DNA from: Gammaproteobacteria bacterium
GTDB taxonomy: Bacteria > Pseudomonadota > Gammaproteobacteria > Natronospirales > REEB76
Direction of reading: 5' to 3'
NCBI GenBank assembly: GCA_035279405.1
Contig: DATEHU010000034.1
Coordinates: 124,001 to 188,000 of the forward strand
Length of the DNA: 64,000 bases
The translations under genes and the position numbers were made by a program. Within the stretch, counting starts at the first letter, position 1. Every line of letters starts with the position of its first letter. Shown here piece after piece: positions 8,622-16,499 of the stretch. The notes below the pieces were generated by a model. It was given only the letters and a program-made list of their open reading frames with translations, was not told the origin of the DNA and ran no database searches.

Positions 8622-8676
8622 AGTCCCCCTCCCCCCTTACAAAGGGGGAAGCGCGCTGCGTGCAGGGGGATTTTGG
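8622..8676. repeat. Solo palindromic intergenic repeat (CCCCCTT/AAGGGGG type)
   Basis: Contains CCCCTCCCCCCTTACAAAGG, then GGGAA, and ends with GCAGGGGGATTTTGG. On the reverse strand it matches the outer end of the large element at 58435-58687 (AAAATCCCCCT, then CCCCCTTTG and AAGGGGG). It fills the gap between gspB and the GST gene. Confidence 0.7.
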
Positions 8677-8758
8677 ATGCAGCCATATTTTCTTGGGTGC
8701 TGTCAGGAATGACAAGCTAAGCATTCGTCCGCAAGAGGCCGGGGCATTAGCGTCGCAT

Positions 8759-9445
8759 TCACAGTCGCGGCAACAGGAATTCCTGCCCCTGGTATTCCAG
8801 CACCACGCCATTCGGCACGATGGCGAGCACCTTCGGACCTTCCTTGAGCGTGTCGCCTTTCCGGTAGCGCTGCATGTTGATGACCACGAAACGGTCGGCC
8901 GGGTTGGCTGCGTACCCGTGCACGTCGAGGTGCAACGGCGGCAACGCTTGCTGGAAGGCGAGCGGCAACGTGTCCAGCGGCGGTGGATTGCCGGCATCCA
9001 GATTGATGACGCCGGAAGCTGAGGAACTCGCGGGCACCGCCATCGTCGGCGTTGCGCTTGCGGCGGCAGGTGCGGCCGATTTCTCCGCAAGCGTGCCCGG
9101 CGGGATCGGGCTTACCGTCACAGCTGCGGGCGCGGTGGAAGTCGCGGCGGCTTCCGCGGCGAGCGAGCGCACGGCCGGACGATAATCGGGTGCCGGCACG
9201 GTCGGTGCGGGAGCCGGGACTGCGGCCACCGTCACCGACGCGGAGCGATGATCCCGACTGTTCCAGAAGATGATGGCCAGCGCCCCCACATTCACGATCA
9301 GCAGCAAGCCGACGAGCGTGGCCCACGGTGTCGGCATGCGTGCGTGCTCCGGCGCTGCGTCAGCCGCGCTCACCCGGCCGCTCAGATTCTGCTGGCGGGT
9401 GCGTTCGGATTTGCGCAGCGCATCGAGGATCAGCGACACGCTCAA
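8759..9445 (-). CDS. gspB: General secretion pathway protein B (GspB/ExeB-like)
   Basis: 228 residues. The N-terminus MSVSLILDALRKSERTRQQN is characteristic of GspB/ExeB. One transmembrane helix (about 41-60, ATLVGLLLIVNVGALAIIFW) is followed by a long Ala/Pro-rich periplasmic linker (70-150). The C-terminal GspB domain ends with FVVINMQRYRKGDTLKEGPK and VLAIVPNGVVLEYQGQEFLL. GspA and GspB form an inner-membrane complex that helps insert or assemble the secretin GspD through peptidoglycan. Its start overlaps the gspA stop by four bases, so translation is coupled. Confidence 0.9.
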   Translation of the reverse strand: MSVSLILDALRKSERTRQQNLSGRVSAADAAPEHARMPTPWATLVGLLLIVNVGALAIIFWNSRDHRSASVTVAAVPAPAPTVPAPDYRPAVRSLAAEAAATSTAPAAVTVSPIPPGTLAEKSAAPAAASATPTMAVPASSSASGVINLDAGNPPPLDTLPLAFQQALPPLHLDVHGYAANPADRFVVINMQRYRKGDTLKEGPKVLAIVPNGVVLEYQGQEFLLPRL

Positions 9446-11040
9446 TTCCCCGGCGCTGTGAGCGTGGGCGTACCGGGCGCGTCCAGTACCGAATTCAGGT
9501 GAATCAGGGTTTCCTCGCCGGCGATGCCGTCCGGCTTCAAATGTTGCGCGGTCTGGAACTGCTTGACCGCGGCGGTCAGCGGGTCGTCATAGTGGCTGCT
9601 GCCGGAGTCCTTGGTGTGTTGCAGCGCAGCGAGCTGCGTGCGCAGCCAGGCCACCGCGGTGCCGACCATGCCCGGCGTGAGCGAAGTCGGCGCGTTGGCA
9701 TTGGGTTTCCACAGGAACAGGTACTCGCCGTACCACAGCGGGTCGAGCGCGCTCAGCGGAAAGCTGTGGCTCGCGCTGCCGGCGCGCAGCGTGATGCGAT
9801 CGCCCGCGAGCCCGGTCACCACCACCTGGTGCTGGATACCCTGGGCGTCGGTGAGCGTGATGATTGCCGGCCGGTCGAAGCTGCGCAGATTGTTCCAGGT
9901 GCCCTTGCGGAACAGGCAGCGCAATCCCGCTTGCCGGGCTTCGAGACAGCCGCTGCCGGTGCTGCCCGGCGTGTAATGCGCGCCCCAGAGCGAAAACAGC
10001 GTGGCGAAGGCACTGTCGGTATCGGTGGGATGGGCCGGATCGGCGAGCCAGCTTTGCGGCGTGACGACGGGCGCGGGCTTGGCAAGCGCAGCGGAAGTGT
10101 TCGGTGGCGTGACCGGGGCGTCGGACAAGCGCACACCAAGATTCCCGGTTGCCGCCAGCAGCGTCACGGCCGACAACAGGATCACGGCGGTGGTGCCCAA
10201 CCACAGGAGTGCGCGGCGGCCCTTGGCGTGCGGCCGCTGTTCCAGCACTTCCTGGGCGGCACGGCGTACCAGCGCGCTGTCCACCTGGCGCAGCTCATGC
10301 GTGTAGGCGCCGAGCAGCGCGCGGTCGCACACGATGTTGATTACCCGCGGGATGCCGCGGGTGTAGCGCCATACCGCGCGCAGACCCGAGGCGGTGAAAA
10401 TCGGCGCCAGCGCACCCGCCACGTTCAGCCGATGGTGTACATAGGCGCGCGTGTCTTTGTGCGACAAGGGTTCGAGATGGTAGCGGCCGGTGATGCGCTG
10501 GGCGAGCTGGCGCAGATCGTCGCGTGCGAGCAGCACGCGCAATTCCGGCTGGCCGACGAGGATGATCTGCAGCAATTTCTGGCGGCTGGTCTCGAGATTG
10601 GTGAGCAGCCGCACCTGTTCCAGCACTTCGCGGCTCAACGCCTGGGCCTCGTCAATGATGAGCACCACGCGCCGTCCCCGGGCATGGGCCTGCAACAACT
10701 GCGCGTTGAGCGCATCAATTAGTTGCTGCGGACTGTGCTCCGGCGGGCAGCCGATATGCAGTTCGTGACAGATGGCGCGCAGGAATTCCGGGATACTGAC
10801 GCGCGGATTGATGATGAGCGCCGCATCCACGGTGTCCGGCAGTTTTTCCAGCAGCGAACGGATGAGCGTGGTCTTGCCGGTGCCCACCTCGCCGGTGAGC
10901 TGGATGAAACCACCGCTTTCGGTGACGCCATATAAAAGGTGTGCGAGCGCTTCGGTGTGCCGGCCCGAGAGGAACAGGTAACGCGGATCGGGAGTAATAG
11001 CGAAGGGGTTTTCGCTGAGACCGAAATAGCCGGCGTACAT
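9442..11040 (-). CDS. gspA: General secretion pathway ATPase GspA/ExeA
   Basis: 532 residues. The N-terminus MYAGYFGLSENPFAITPDPR is the ExeA/GspA signature. The AAA ATPase has Walker A GEVGTGKTT (about 45-53) and Walker B VVLIIDEAQAL. A transmembrane helix near 275-300 (ALLWLGTTAVILLSAVTLLA) leads to a periplasmic part: a C39-like or papain-like fold (320-440, GCLEARQAGLRCLF) and a C-terminal peptidoglycan-binding domain (450-515, AVKQFQTAQHLKPDGIAGEE). Established work on ExeA shows ATPase-driven peptidoglycan binding needed to assemble the ExeD secretin. It is the fourth gene of a tight minus-strand operon, 15 bases after dinB. Confidence 0.92.
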   Translation of the reverse strand: MYAGYFGLSENPFAITPDPRYLFLSGRHTEALAHLLYGVTESGGFIQLTGEVGTGKTTLIRSLLEKLPDTVDAALIINPRVSIPEFLRAICHELHIGCPPEHSPQQLIDALNAQLLQAHARGRRVVLIIDEAQALSREVLEQVRLLTNLETSRQKLLQIILVGQPELRVLLARDDLRQLAQRITGRYHLEPLSHKDTRAYVHHRLNVAGALAPIFTASGLRAVWRYTRGIPRVINIVCDRALLGAYTHELRQVDSALVRRAAQEVLEQRPHAKGRRALLWLGTTAVILLSAVTLLAATGNLGVRLSDAPVTPPNTSAALAKPAPVVTPQSWLADPAHPTDTDSAFATLFSLWGAHYTPGSTGSGCLEARQAGLRCLFRKGTWNNLRSFDRPAIITLTDAQGIQHQVVVTGLAGDRITLRAGSASHSFPLSALDPLWYGEYLFLWKPNANAPTSLTPGMVGTAVAWLRTQLAALQHTKDSGSSHYDDPLTAAVKQFQTAQHLKPDGIAGEETLIHLNSVLDAPGTPTLTAPGN

Positions 11041-11055
11041 GCGCTTAATGATGCC

Positions 11056-12216
11056 TCATTCCGGGGGCGACCGCAGGCCGCGTGACAGCGCGCTCGCGCC
11101 AAAGCGCGTGTGCACCGCATCCGCGGCTTTGTCCAGACGCTGCGCACGCTGCAGCGATTCCTCGAACAGACCGAGCTGATCGGCCGCGGCGAAATCGCGT
11201 GCACCTATGCCGATGAGCCGGAGCAACTGGCGCGGATGCCGCGCCAGCCATGCGCGCAGCAGTTGCTGGGCGAGCGGCCAGAGCACCGCGAAACTCGCGT
11301 CCGGCGGTGCAAAGCGCCGCTGACGGGTGTGACGTTTGAAATCGGTGGTGCGCAGCTTGAGCACCAGTGTGTGCGGCCGCAGTTGCTGGTGGCGCAGGAT
11401 CGCGCACAGACCTTCGGTCAACGGGCGCAGTTCGCCGGCCAGCGACTCGTAGTCCGCGAGGTCGCGTTCGAACGTGGTTTCCTGGCTGACCGAGCGCTCC
11501 TGCGCATCGCCGCCCACGCTGCGCGCATCCTCGCCGCAGGCCAGTTGCTGGAAAAAACGCGCCTGGTTGCCGAACAAAGCCTGCAACAGCGGCGACGGCG
11601 CGTGCCGCAATTCCGCGACCGTGCGGATGCCGGCAGTTTCCAGATGCACGCCGGTGCGTGGACCGATGCCCCAGAGCGCGGTCACCGGCAGTGGATCGAG
11701 CAGGGTTTGCACGTGCTCGATGGCAACGTGCAGCAGACCATCGGGCTTGGATTTTTCCGACGCGATCTTGGCGATAAGCTTGTTGGGGCCGAGACCGACC
11801 GAAGCGGCGAGTCCGGTGCGCGCGCGGATTGCCTGTTTGATGCGGCGGCCGATGGCCAGCGGATCCTCGCAACCGGGCACGTCGCTCAAATCCAGGAACG
11901 CCTCGTCCAGCGACAGGCCTTCGACCTGCGGCGTGAATTCCTCAAAGCAGGCAAATATCTGCGCGGACACCTGCTGGTAGCGATGCATGCGCACCGGCAG
12001 ATACACCGCGTCCGGACAGCGGTAGCGCGCTTCGTACATGGGCATGGCGGAACGCACACCGAACGGACGCGCCTCGTAGCTCGCGGCACACACCACGCCG
12101 CGGCGGCTGGTGCCGCCGACGATCACCGGCCGGCCCTGCAGTTCGGGGCGATCGTGCTGTTCCACGGAGGCGTAGAACGCATCCATGTCCACGTGTGCAA
12201 TCAGGCGGGTGTTCAC
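11056..12216 (-). CDS. dinB: DNA polymerase IV (Y-family, DinB)
   Basis: 386 residues, slightly longer than E. coli Pol IV (351). The metal-binding motif HVDMDAFYASVE (D10, D12) and the catalytic SLDEAFLDLSD are intact. The steric-gate region YASVEQ, the helix-hairpin-helix GIGPRTGVHLETAGIRTVAE and the C-terminal little-finger domain are all recognisable. The last residues do not give a clear QLxLF clamp motif, but QLGLFEESLQRAQ near residue 355 fits a beta-clamp-binding peptide. It performs translesion DNA synthesis. ATG 12216 overlaps the stop of the preceding small gene (ATGA). No LexA box was identified. Confidence 0.95.
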   Translation of the reverse strand: MNTRLIAHVDMDAFYASVEQHDRPELQGRPVIVGGTSRRGVVCAASYEARPFGVRSAMPMYEARYRCPDAVYLPVRMHRYQQVSAQIFACFEEFTPQVEGLSLDEAFLDLSDVPGCEDPLAIGRRIKQAIRARTGLAASVGLGPNKLIAKIASEKSKPDGLLHVAIEHVQTLLDPLPVTALWGIGPRTGVHLETAGIRTVAELRHAPSPLLQALFGNQARFFQQLACGEDARSVGGDAQERSVSQETTFERDLADYESLAGELRPLTEGLCAILRHQQLRPHTLVLKLRTTDFKRHTRQRRFAPPDASFAVLWPLAQQLLRAWLARHPRQLLRLIGIGARDFAAADQLGLFEESLQRAQRLDKAADAVHTRFGASALSRGLRSPPE

Positions 12217-12467
12217 GGGCGTGTGAGTTTTTGCACGGCGGTTTCCGCAAGCAGCACCACGTGCACGCTGCTGGCGTAAACGCGGCCGGCGGCGCGCAGG
12301 CGCTGGATTTCATCCCGGTCGCGTACCGCGTCGAGGCGGATGAAATCGGCCGTCTCCTCCAGCCCCGGCAGGGCGCGCTTGAACGCCCGGAAGGCGGTGC
12401 CCTTGGGTGTGACCCAGCGCGCGTCCAGTTCCTTGAAGCTGACGAAGCCGGCCGTGCTCAGGCTCAC
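12213..12467 (-). CDS. Small conserved-looking protein between DUF4136 and dinB
   Basis: 84 residues from GTG 12467. The start is inferred from overlaps at both ends: GTGA with the DUF4136 stop, and ATGA with the dinB start, a pattern typical of a real translationally coupled gene. The protein begins MSLSTAGFVSFKELDARWVT, continues PKGTAFRAFKRALPGLEE, and contains FIRLDAVRDRDEIQRLRAAG and RVYASSVHVVLLAETAVQKL. It is basic and mixed alpha/beta in appearance, with no signal peptide or membrane helix. I do not recognise a named family. Its position suggests a role linked to DinB or simply operon membership. Confidence 0.75.
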   Translation of the reverse strand: MSLSTAGFVSFKELDARWVTPKGTAFRAFKRALPGLEETADFIRLDAVRDRDEIQRLRAAGRVYASSVHVVLLAETAVQKLTRP

Positions 12468-13024
12468 GCGCCCGGGAAGGCGGGGAATTTGGCCAGAATC
12501 TTGTGCACGTCCTGGGCCACGGCCTGCTCGGAGTAATTCTCCTGGCTGATCCAGTCCTTGGTCCAGCCGCGCCACACCAGGCGCTTGCTGCGGCCGTCGA
12601 TGATGTCCAGCATCAGCGTGCCCTGGTCACGGCTTTGCACGTTCGGACCCACTGGTACGACCACGTTGCCGAAGCCGTAGGGGTAGTAACCGCCGAATCC
12701 GACGGCAAAGCTGGCGCCGCTGCTTTCCAGCTTCTGCTTGCTCACAGTGTGGTAGGTGACGGTGAAATCCGGCGACTGATCGGCGGCCACTTGCGTGAAG
12801 CCGCGCGCGGTCAGATTCGCCACCACGGCGCGCTGCACGCGCTCCTCCAGAATCTGGCTGTCCAGGATTGGATTGCTGACCGGACCGATGGGCGGGCTGA
12901 CCCAGGCAAAGCTGCGCAGTCCGGTGAGTTTGACGCTGTTGTCCTGCTCAACGTACACGCGCGGCGCACAGGCGGCGAGCGCCACCACCGAACACAGTGA
13001 AAGGGCCAAAAGGAGCTTGTGCAT
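12464..13024 (-). CDS. DUF4136 family lipoprotein
   Basis: 186 residues from ATG 13024, chosen because the protein then begins with a lipoprotein signal (MHKLLLALSLCSVVALAAC) with lipobox LAAC and lipidated Cys at about residue 19; GAGG lies upstream. The mature part has DUF4136 features: GLRSFAWVSPP near the start, NPILDSQILEERVQRAVVAN and LTARGFTQV, then PDFTVTYHTVSKQ and a GYYPYGFGN segment, then GTLMLDIIDGRSKRLVWRGW. The family is envelope-anchored and of unknown function. It is the first gene of the dinB-gspAB operon. Confidence 0.85.
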   Translation of the reverse strand: MHKLLLALSLCSVVALAACAPRVYVEQDNSVKLTGLRSFAWVSPPIGPVSNPILDSQILEERVQRAVVANLTARGFTQVAADQSPDFTVTYHTVSKQKLESSGASFAVGFGGYYPYGFGNVVVPVGPNVQSRDQGTLMLDIIDGRSKRLVWRGWTKDWISQENYSEQAVAQDVHKILAKFPAFPGA

Positions 13025-13179
13025 GCGGGCGGAACCTCGAAAATCCTGATTTCCCGGTGTCCGTGCCACGAGTTTAGCACGTGGGTTTGCGCACGAATGG
13101 GGGTTATGTACACTCCTTGGTCTAGGGGATCGGCGTGCGCGGGAATGCGTCGCCGCTATTTAAAGATGTCTGGGGAAAC

Positions 13180-15054
13180 ATGAGGAAAGTAGCCGATATT
13201 CCCTACTTGTCTCTGGCCTACGCCGCAGTGCTGGCGGTCGCGGCTGCGGCCGTGCTGGTATTCCTGTCGTGGTACACCGGTACGGTCATCGCCAATCCGG
13301 TCGCGTTCGTCGGATTCATCGTGTTTGGGCTGGCGGTCGCCTCCTTCGGGTTCCCGGCGCCGCATGTGGGCTACGTGTCGCTCGACCGGGTGGTGCAGTT
13401 TGCCAGCATCCTGATTTTCGGTGCGCTGCAGGCGGCCTGGATCGTGGGCCTGGCTGCCCTCATCACGCCGCTGCTGGCCTGGAAGCGGGTACGCACCGGC
13501 GGCCTGCGTCTCACGCTGGTGCGCTGCCTGCACAACGGCGGCATGACGGCGTTCATCATCCTGATTGTCGGTTATCTGTACGAGTTCTTCGGCGGCAGCC
13601 TGCCGCTGCGGCGCCTGGATCCGCACGACGTGCTGTTGATCGTGCTGCTCGCGCTGTTTCTGCAACTGCTCAACATGCTGTTCATGGCCGTGATCGCCCG
13701 CCTGGAAGGCTACGATTGGCGCCGCGCGTTCGGGCCGTTCGCGGCGAGCGTGGATCTGGCGGCCATTCCCCTGGCGGTGCTTACCGCGCTCATCTACAAC
13801 AGCCTGTTCTGGCAGGCGTTCGCGTTGTTTCTGCTGGTGCTCGCCATGATTGTGTTTATCGTGCGCCGCCTGGCGGATACGCGCCGCGTGCTGGAAGACA
13901 AACTCGTCACGCTGGTGGCGGCCAACCGCGTGGGCCGCGCGATCAGCAGTTCGCTGGTGCTGGACGAGCTGCTGGAAATGGTGTTCCGCGAAAGCCGCAG
14001 CCTCATGAGCTTCGATATTTTCATTCTCGGACTGTACGACGAGAGTACCCACAGTATCGACGTGCGCCTGCATCACAATCCCCAGGGACGCCAGCCGCCG
14101 CGCCGCCAGGATCTGGGCGTGGGCATACTCGGCTGGGTCATCAGCCACAACAAGCCGGCGTTCATGCGCAACTGGCAGCGCGAAACCGGCGAACTGAAGC
14201 GCATCCTCTACCAGATCGGTCACACGCCGCAGACCCTGTCGCTGATCGCCGTGCCCATGAGCTATCGCGAGCGCGTGCTCGGAGTGCTCAGCGTGCAAAG
14301 CTACGCGGCCGACCAGTTTGACGAATCGCACGTCAGCCTGCTCACGAGTTTCGCCAGCCAGGTGGCGGTGGCGATCGCCAACGCCGGCCTGTTCTCGGAA
14401 CTCGAGCGCAACCGCAACCAACTGGAACAGCGCGTGGCAGAGCGCACGCGTGATCTGGCCGCGAAGAACGAGGAACTGCACGCCCAGAAGGAACGTGCCG
14501 ACATCCTGGCGGAATCCCTACGCTCGGCGCAGCGTAAAATCGAGCGTGAGCTGGTCAAGTCACAGCGCGAGACGCGTCTCGACGAACTCACCGGACTGTA
14601 CAATCGCCGCGCATTGGACGACCGCCTCGGCCAGGAAGTGGTACGTGCACAACGCTACAAGCGCGCGCTGGCGGTGGTCATGGCCGACATCGACCATTTC
14701 AAGTCGGTCAACGACCGGTTTTCCCACATGGTGGGCGATGACGTGCTGCGCACCATCGCCAACATCCTGCGTGCCCAGTGCCGCTCGATTGACGTCATCG
14801 CGCGTTACGGTGGCGAGGAATTCCTGCTGTGTTTCCCGGAAACTGCGCGGCACGCGGCCGCCACGGTGTGCGAGAAAATCCGCCAGCAGGTTGAATCCCA
14901 CGACTGGGGCAAAATCCAGCCGGGGCTCGCAGTGACCATCAGCCTGGGCGTGGCCGCGGCGCCGCCCGAGTACGATGTGGACACGCTGATTGCCGAGGCT
15001 GACCACAAGCTCTACGAAGCCAAGCACTCCGGCCGCAACCGCGTGTGCGCCTAA
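13180..15054 (+). CDS. Membrane GAF-GGDEF diguanylate cyclase
   Basis: 624 residues from ATG 13180 (GGGGA five bases upstream), preferred over the in-frame GTG at 13135. Seven or eight hydrophobic segments occupy about 5-225 (starting LSLAYAAVLAVAAAAVLVFL). A GAF domain follows (about 250-405, FDIFILGLYDES, VLGVLSVQSY), then a coiled coil (LERNRNQLEQRVAERTRDL, about 410-465) and GGDEF (470-620). The active loop GGEEF is intact and preceded by RSID, an I-site RxxD at the right spacing. It probably senses a membrane or cytosolic signal and makes cyclic-di-GMP. Its stop overlaps that of the convergent DUF4286-DUF3667 gene. Confidence 0.92.
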   Translation: MRKVADIPYLSLAYAAVLAVAAAAVLVFLSWYTGTVIANPVAFVGFIVFGLAVASFGFPAPHVGYVSLDRVVQFASILIFGALQAAWIVGLAALITPLLAWKRVRTGGLRLTLVRCLHNGGMTAFIILIVGYLYEFFGGSLPLRRLDPHDVLLIVLLALFLQLLNMLFMAVIARLEGYDWRRAFGPFAASVDLAAIPLAVLTALIYNSLFWQAFALFLLVLAMIVFIVRRLADTRRVLEDKLVTLVAANRVGRAISSSLVLDELLEMVFRESRSLMSFDIFILGLYDESTHSIDVRLHHNPQGRQPPRRQDLGVGILGWVISHNKPAFMRNWQRETGELKRILYQIGHTPQTLSLIAVPMSYRERVLGVLSVQSYAADQFDESHVSLLTSFASQVAVAIANAGLFSELERNRNQLEQRVAERTRDLAAKNEELHAQKERADILAESLRSAQRKIERELVKSQRETRLDELTGLYNRRALDDRLGQEVVRAQRYKRALAVVMADIDHFKSVNDRFSHMVGDDVLRTIANILRAQCRSIDVIARYGGEEFLLCFPETARHAAATVCEKIRQQVESHDWGKIQPGLAVTISLGVAAAPPEYDVDTLIAEADHKLYEAKHSGRNRVCA

Positions 15055-16499
15055 GTGGCCACCACGTAGGCGAAAATCACCGCCATGCCGCTTACCAGCA
15101 CGCCCAGCAATGCTACCCAGTAGATGAATCCGATCAGCAGGTATTTGCCCAAGGTCTTGATGAACGACTGGCGGTAGTAAAACAGCATCGCCAGGAACAC
15201 ATAGATCACGATATACCAACCGAGAATCACGTTGAGGTAATGCGCCGGCGTCGTGGCCCAGGCGGCCTGCTTGCCGAGCAGATTGGCCAGCACCATCACC
15301 AGCATGATCACGAAGATGAACGCGTGGTTGTGCAGCGCGAAGATCAGGTGCTCCGTGTAGTAGCGCCGCGAACGGATGTAGAACAACTTCAGCAGCAAGG
15401 CCACCAGCGGCAGGAACACAAACATCAGCTTGGGCAGGTAACTTTGTATGGCGCGCGAGACTTGGGCTTCGAATTCGTTCTTGGGCATGTCGATCTTGCG
15501 CCACAGGATGGTGAAGTGGACCCGGTTGTCGTTGCCCGCGCTGTCGTTGACGGTGACGCCCGGGACCGGTGCGCTGCTGCTGCCGGCCGCAGCCGGCGTC
15601 CTGGAAGCACCGGGAGCGGATTTACCCTGGTGGGCTCCGCCGGCCGTGGCGCCGAGCAGCGCCTGCTTTTGCGCTGCGCTCAGATACGGGCTGGCGCGGA
15701 TTTCGTGTTGTTGGGCGGCGGTCAGAGCAGCGGCGGTGTCCGGTGATTTGGTTGCTTTGGCGGCGCTGTCGCTGTTGTCGAAGCGGAAAAAATTCGGGGA
15801 CGTGACGTTCCAGGCCACCAGGAAAAACAGAATGCTGCTGAAGATGTACAGGCGCAGCGGGTTGATGTAGCGCACCCGCCGGCCGGCCGAGTACTCGCGC
15901 GACAGGAATCCGGGGCGGAATAGCAGCGGCATCACGCTGCGGAAGAACTTGGTATCGAAACCGAAGTGGTTGCCGAAAAAATCCTGGATGTCGGCCAGCA
16001 GCGGCGCAGCGTAACTTTGGTTCGGCTGCCCGCAGGCCACGCAGAATCTTCCCAATAACACCGCGTTGCAGTTCTGGCAGCGCAGGGTTGGCTGCGCCAG
16101 CGCCGCCGCAACCGCAGCGTCCGGCGCCAGTTCCCGGCCGTCGGCATCCAGCAGCCGGCGGCTGGAATGCAGTTGCGTGGCGAAATAACGCCGGCTTTCG
16201 GCGCGCATGCGTGCGGCATGCTGGCTCAGGTAATTTTCGAGTTCCGCACGGCTCGCGAGACGGTATTGCACCACGCGTCGCACGCTGCGCGCATCGGCCA
16301 GCGGCTGGAACTCATCCGGCGTCAGCAGGCGTGCGTCCAGAAATCCCGGCAGCGCCAGCATTTCGCGCATGTGCTGCTTGAGCCACGTGTCGAAACGCCT
16401 GGCCGCACGCCTTTGGATGTCGAGCGTCACTTCATAGATGATTTCGCTGCTGCTCGCCGCCGCCGGTACCGGCAGGCCTGCAGATGCGACGTCGCTCAC
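15051..16499 (-). CDS. DUF4286-DUF3667 fusion membrane protein with zinc ribbon
   Basis: 482 residues from GTG 16499, overlapping the fadE stop (GTGA), so translationally coupled. The N-terminal ~110 residues (IIYEVTLDIQRRAARRFDTW through YFATQLHSSRRLL) resemble DUF4286, usually a free-standing small protein. Residues about 140-165 form a CxxC..CxxC zinc ribbon (CQNCNAVLLGRFCVACGQ), followed by the DUF3667 region (FFGNHFGFDTKFFRSVMPLL, then a helix near 225) and an Ala/Ser-rich linker (250-310). Four transmembrane helices end the protein. DUF3667 has no established function. Fusion with DUF4286 and coupling to an acyl-CoA dehydrogenase hint at a membrane-lipid role, which is inference. Confidence 0.8.
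   Translation of the reverse strand: MSDVASAGLPVPAAASSSEIIYEVTLDIQRRAARRFDTWLKQHMREMLALPGFLDARLLTPDEFQPLADARSVRRVVQYRLASRAELENYLSQHAARMRAESRRYFATQLHSSRRLLDADGRELAPDAAVAAALAQPTLRCQNCNAVLLGRFCVACGQPNQSYAAPLLADIQDFFGNHFGFDTKFFRSVMPLLFRPGFLSREYSAGRRVRYINPLRLYIFSSILFFLVAWNVTSPNFFRFDNSDSAAKATKSPDTAAALTAAQQHEIRASPYLSAAQKQALLGATAGGAHQGKSAPGASRTPAAAGSSSAPVPGVTVNDSAGNDNRVHFTILWRKIDMPKNEFEAQVSRAIQSYLPKLMFVFLPLVALLLKLFYIRSRRYYTEHLIFALHNHAFIFVIMLVMVLANLLGKQAAWATTPAHYLNVILGWYIVIYVFLAMLFYYRQSFIKTLGKYLLIGFIYWVALLGVLVSGMAVIFAYVVAT

Noticed and set aside
9328-10722. Plus-strand open frame of 464 codons
   Set aside because: Antisense to gspA/gspB, which have unambiguous motifs.
13156-14481. Minus-strand open frame of 441 codons
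   Set aside because: Antisense to the membrane GAF-GGDEF protein; His/Gln/Arg-rich with no domain signature.
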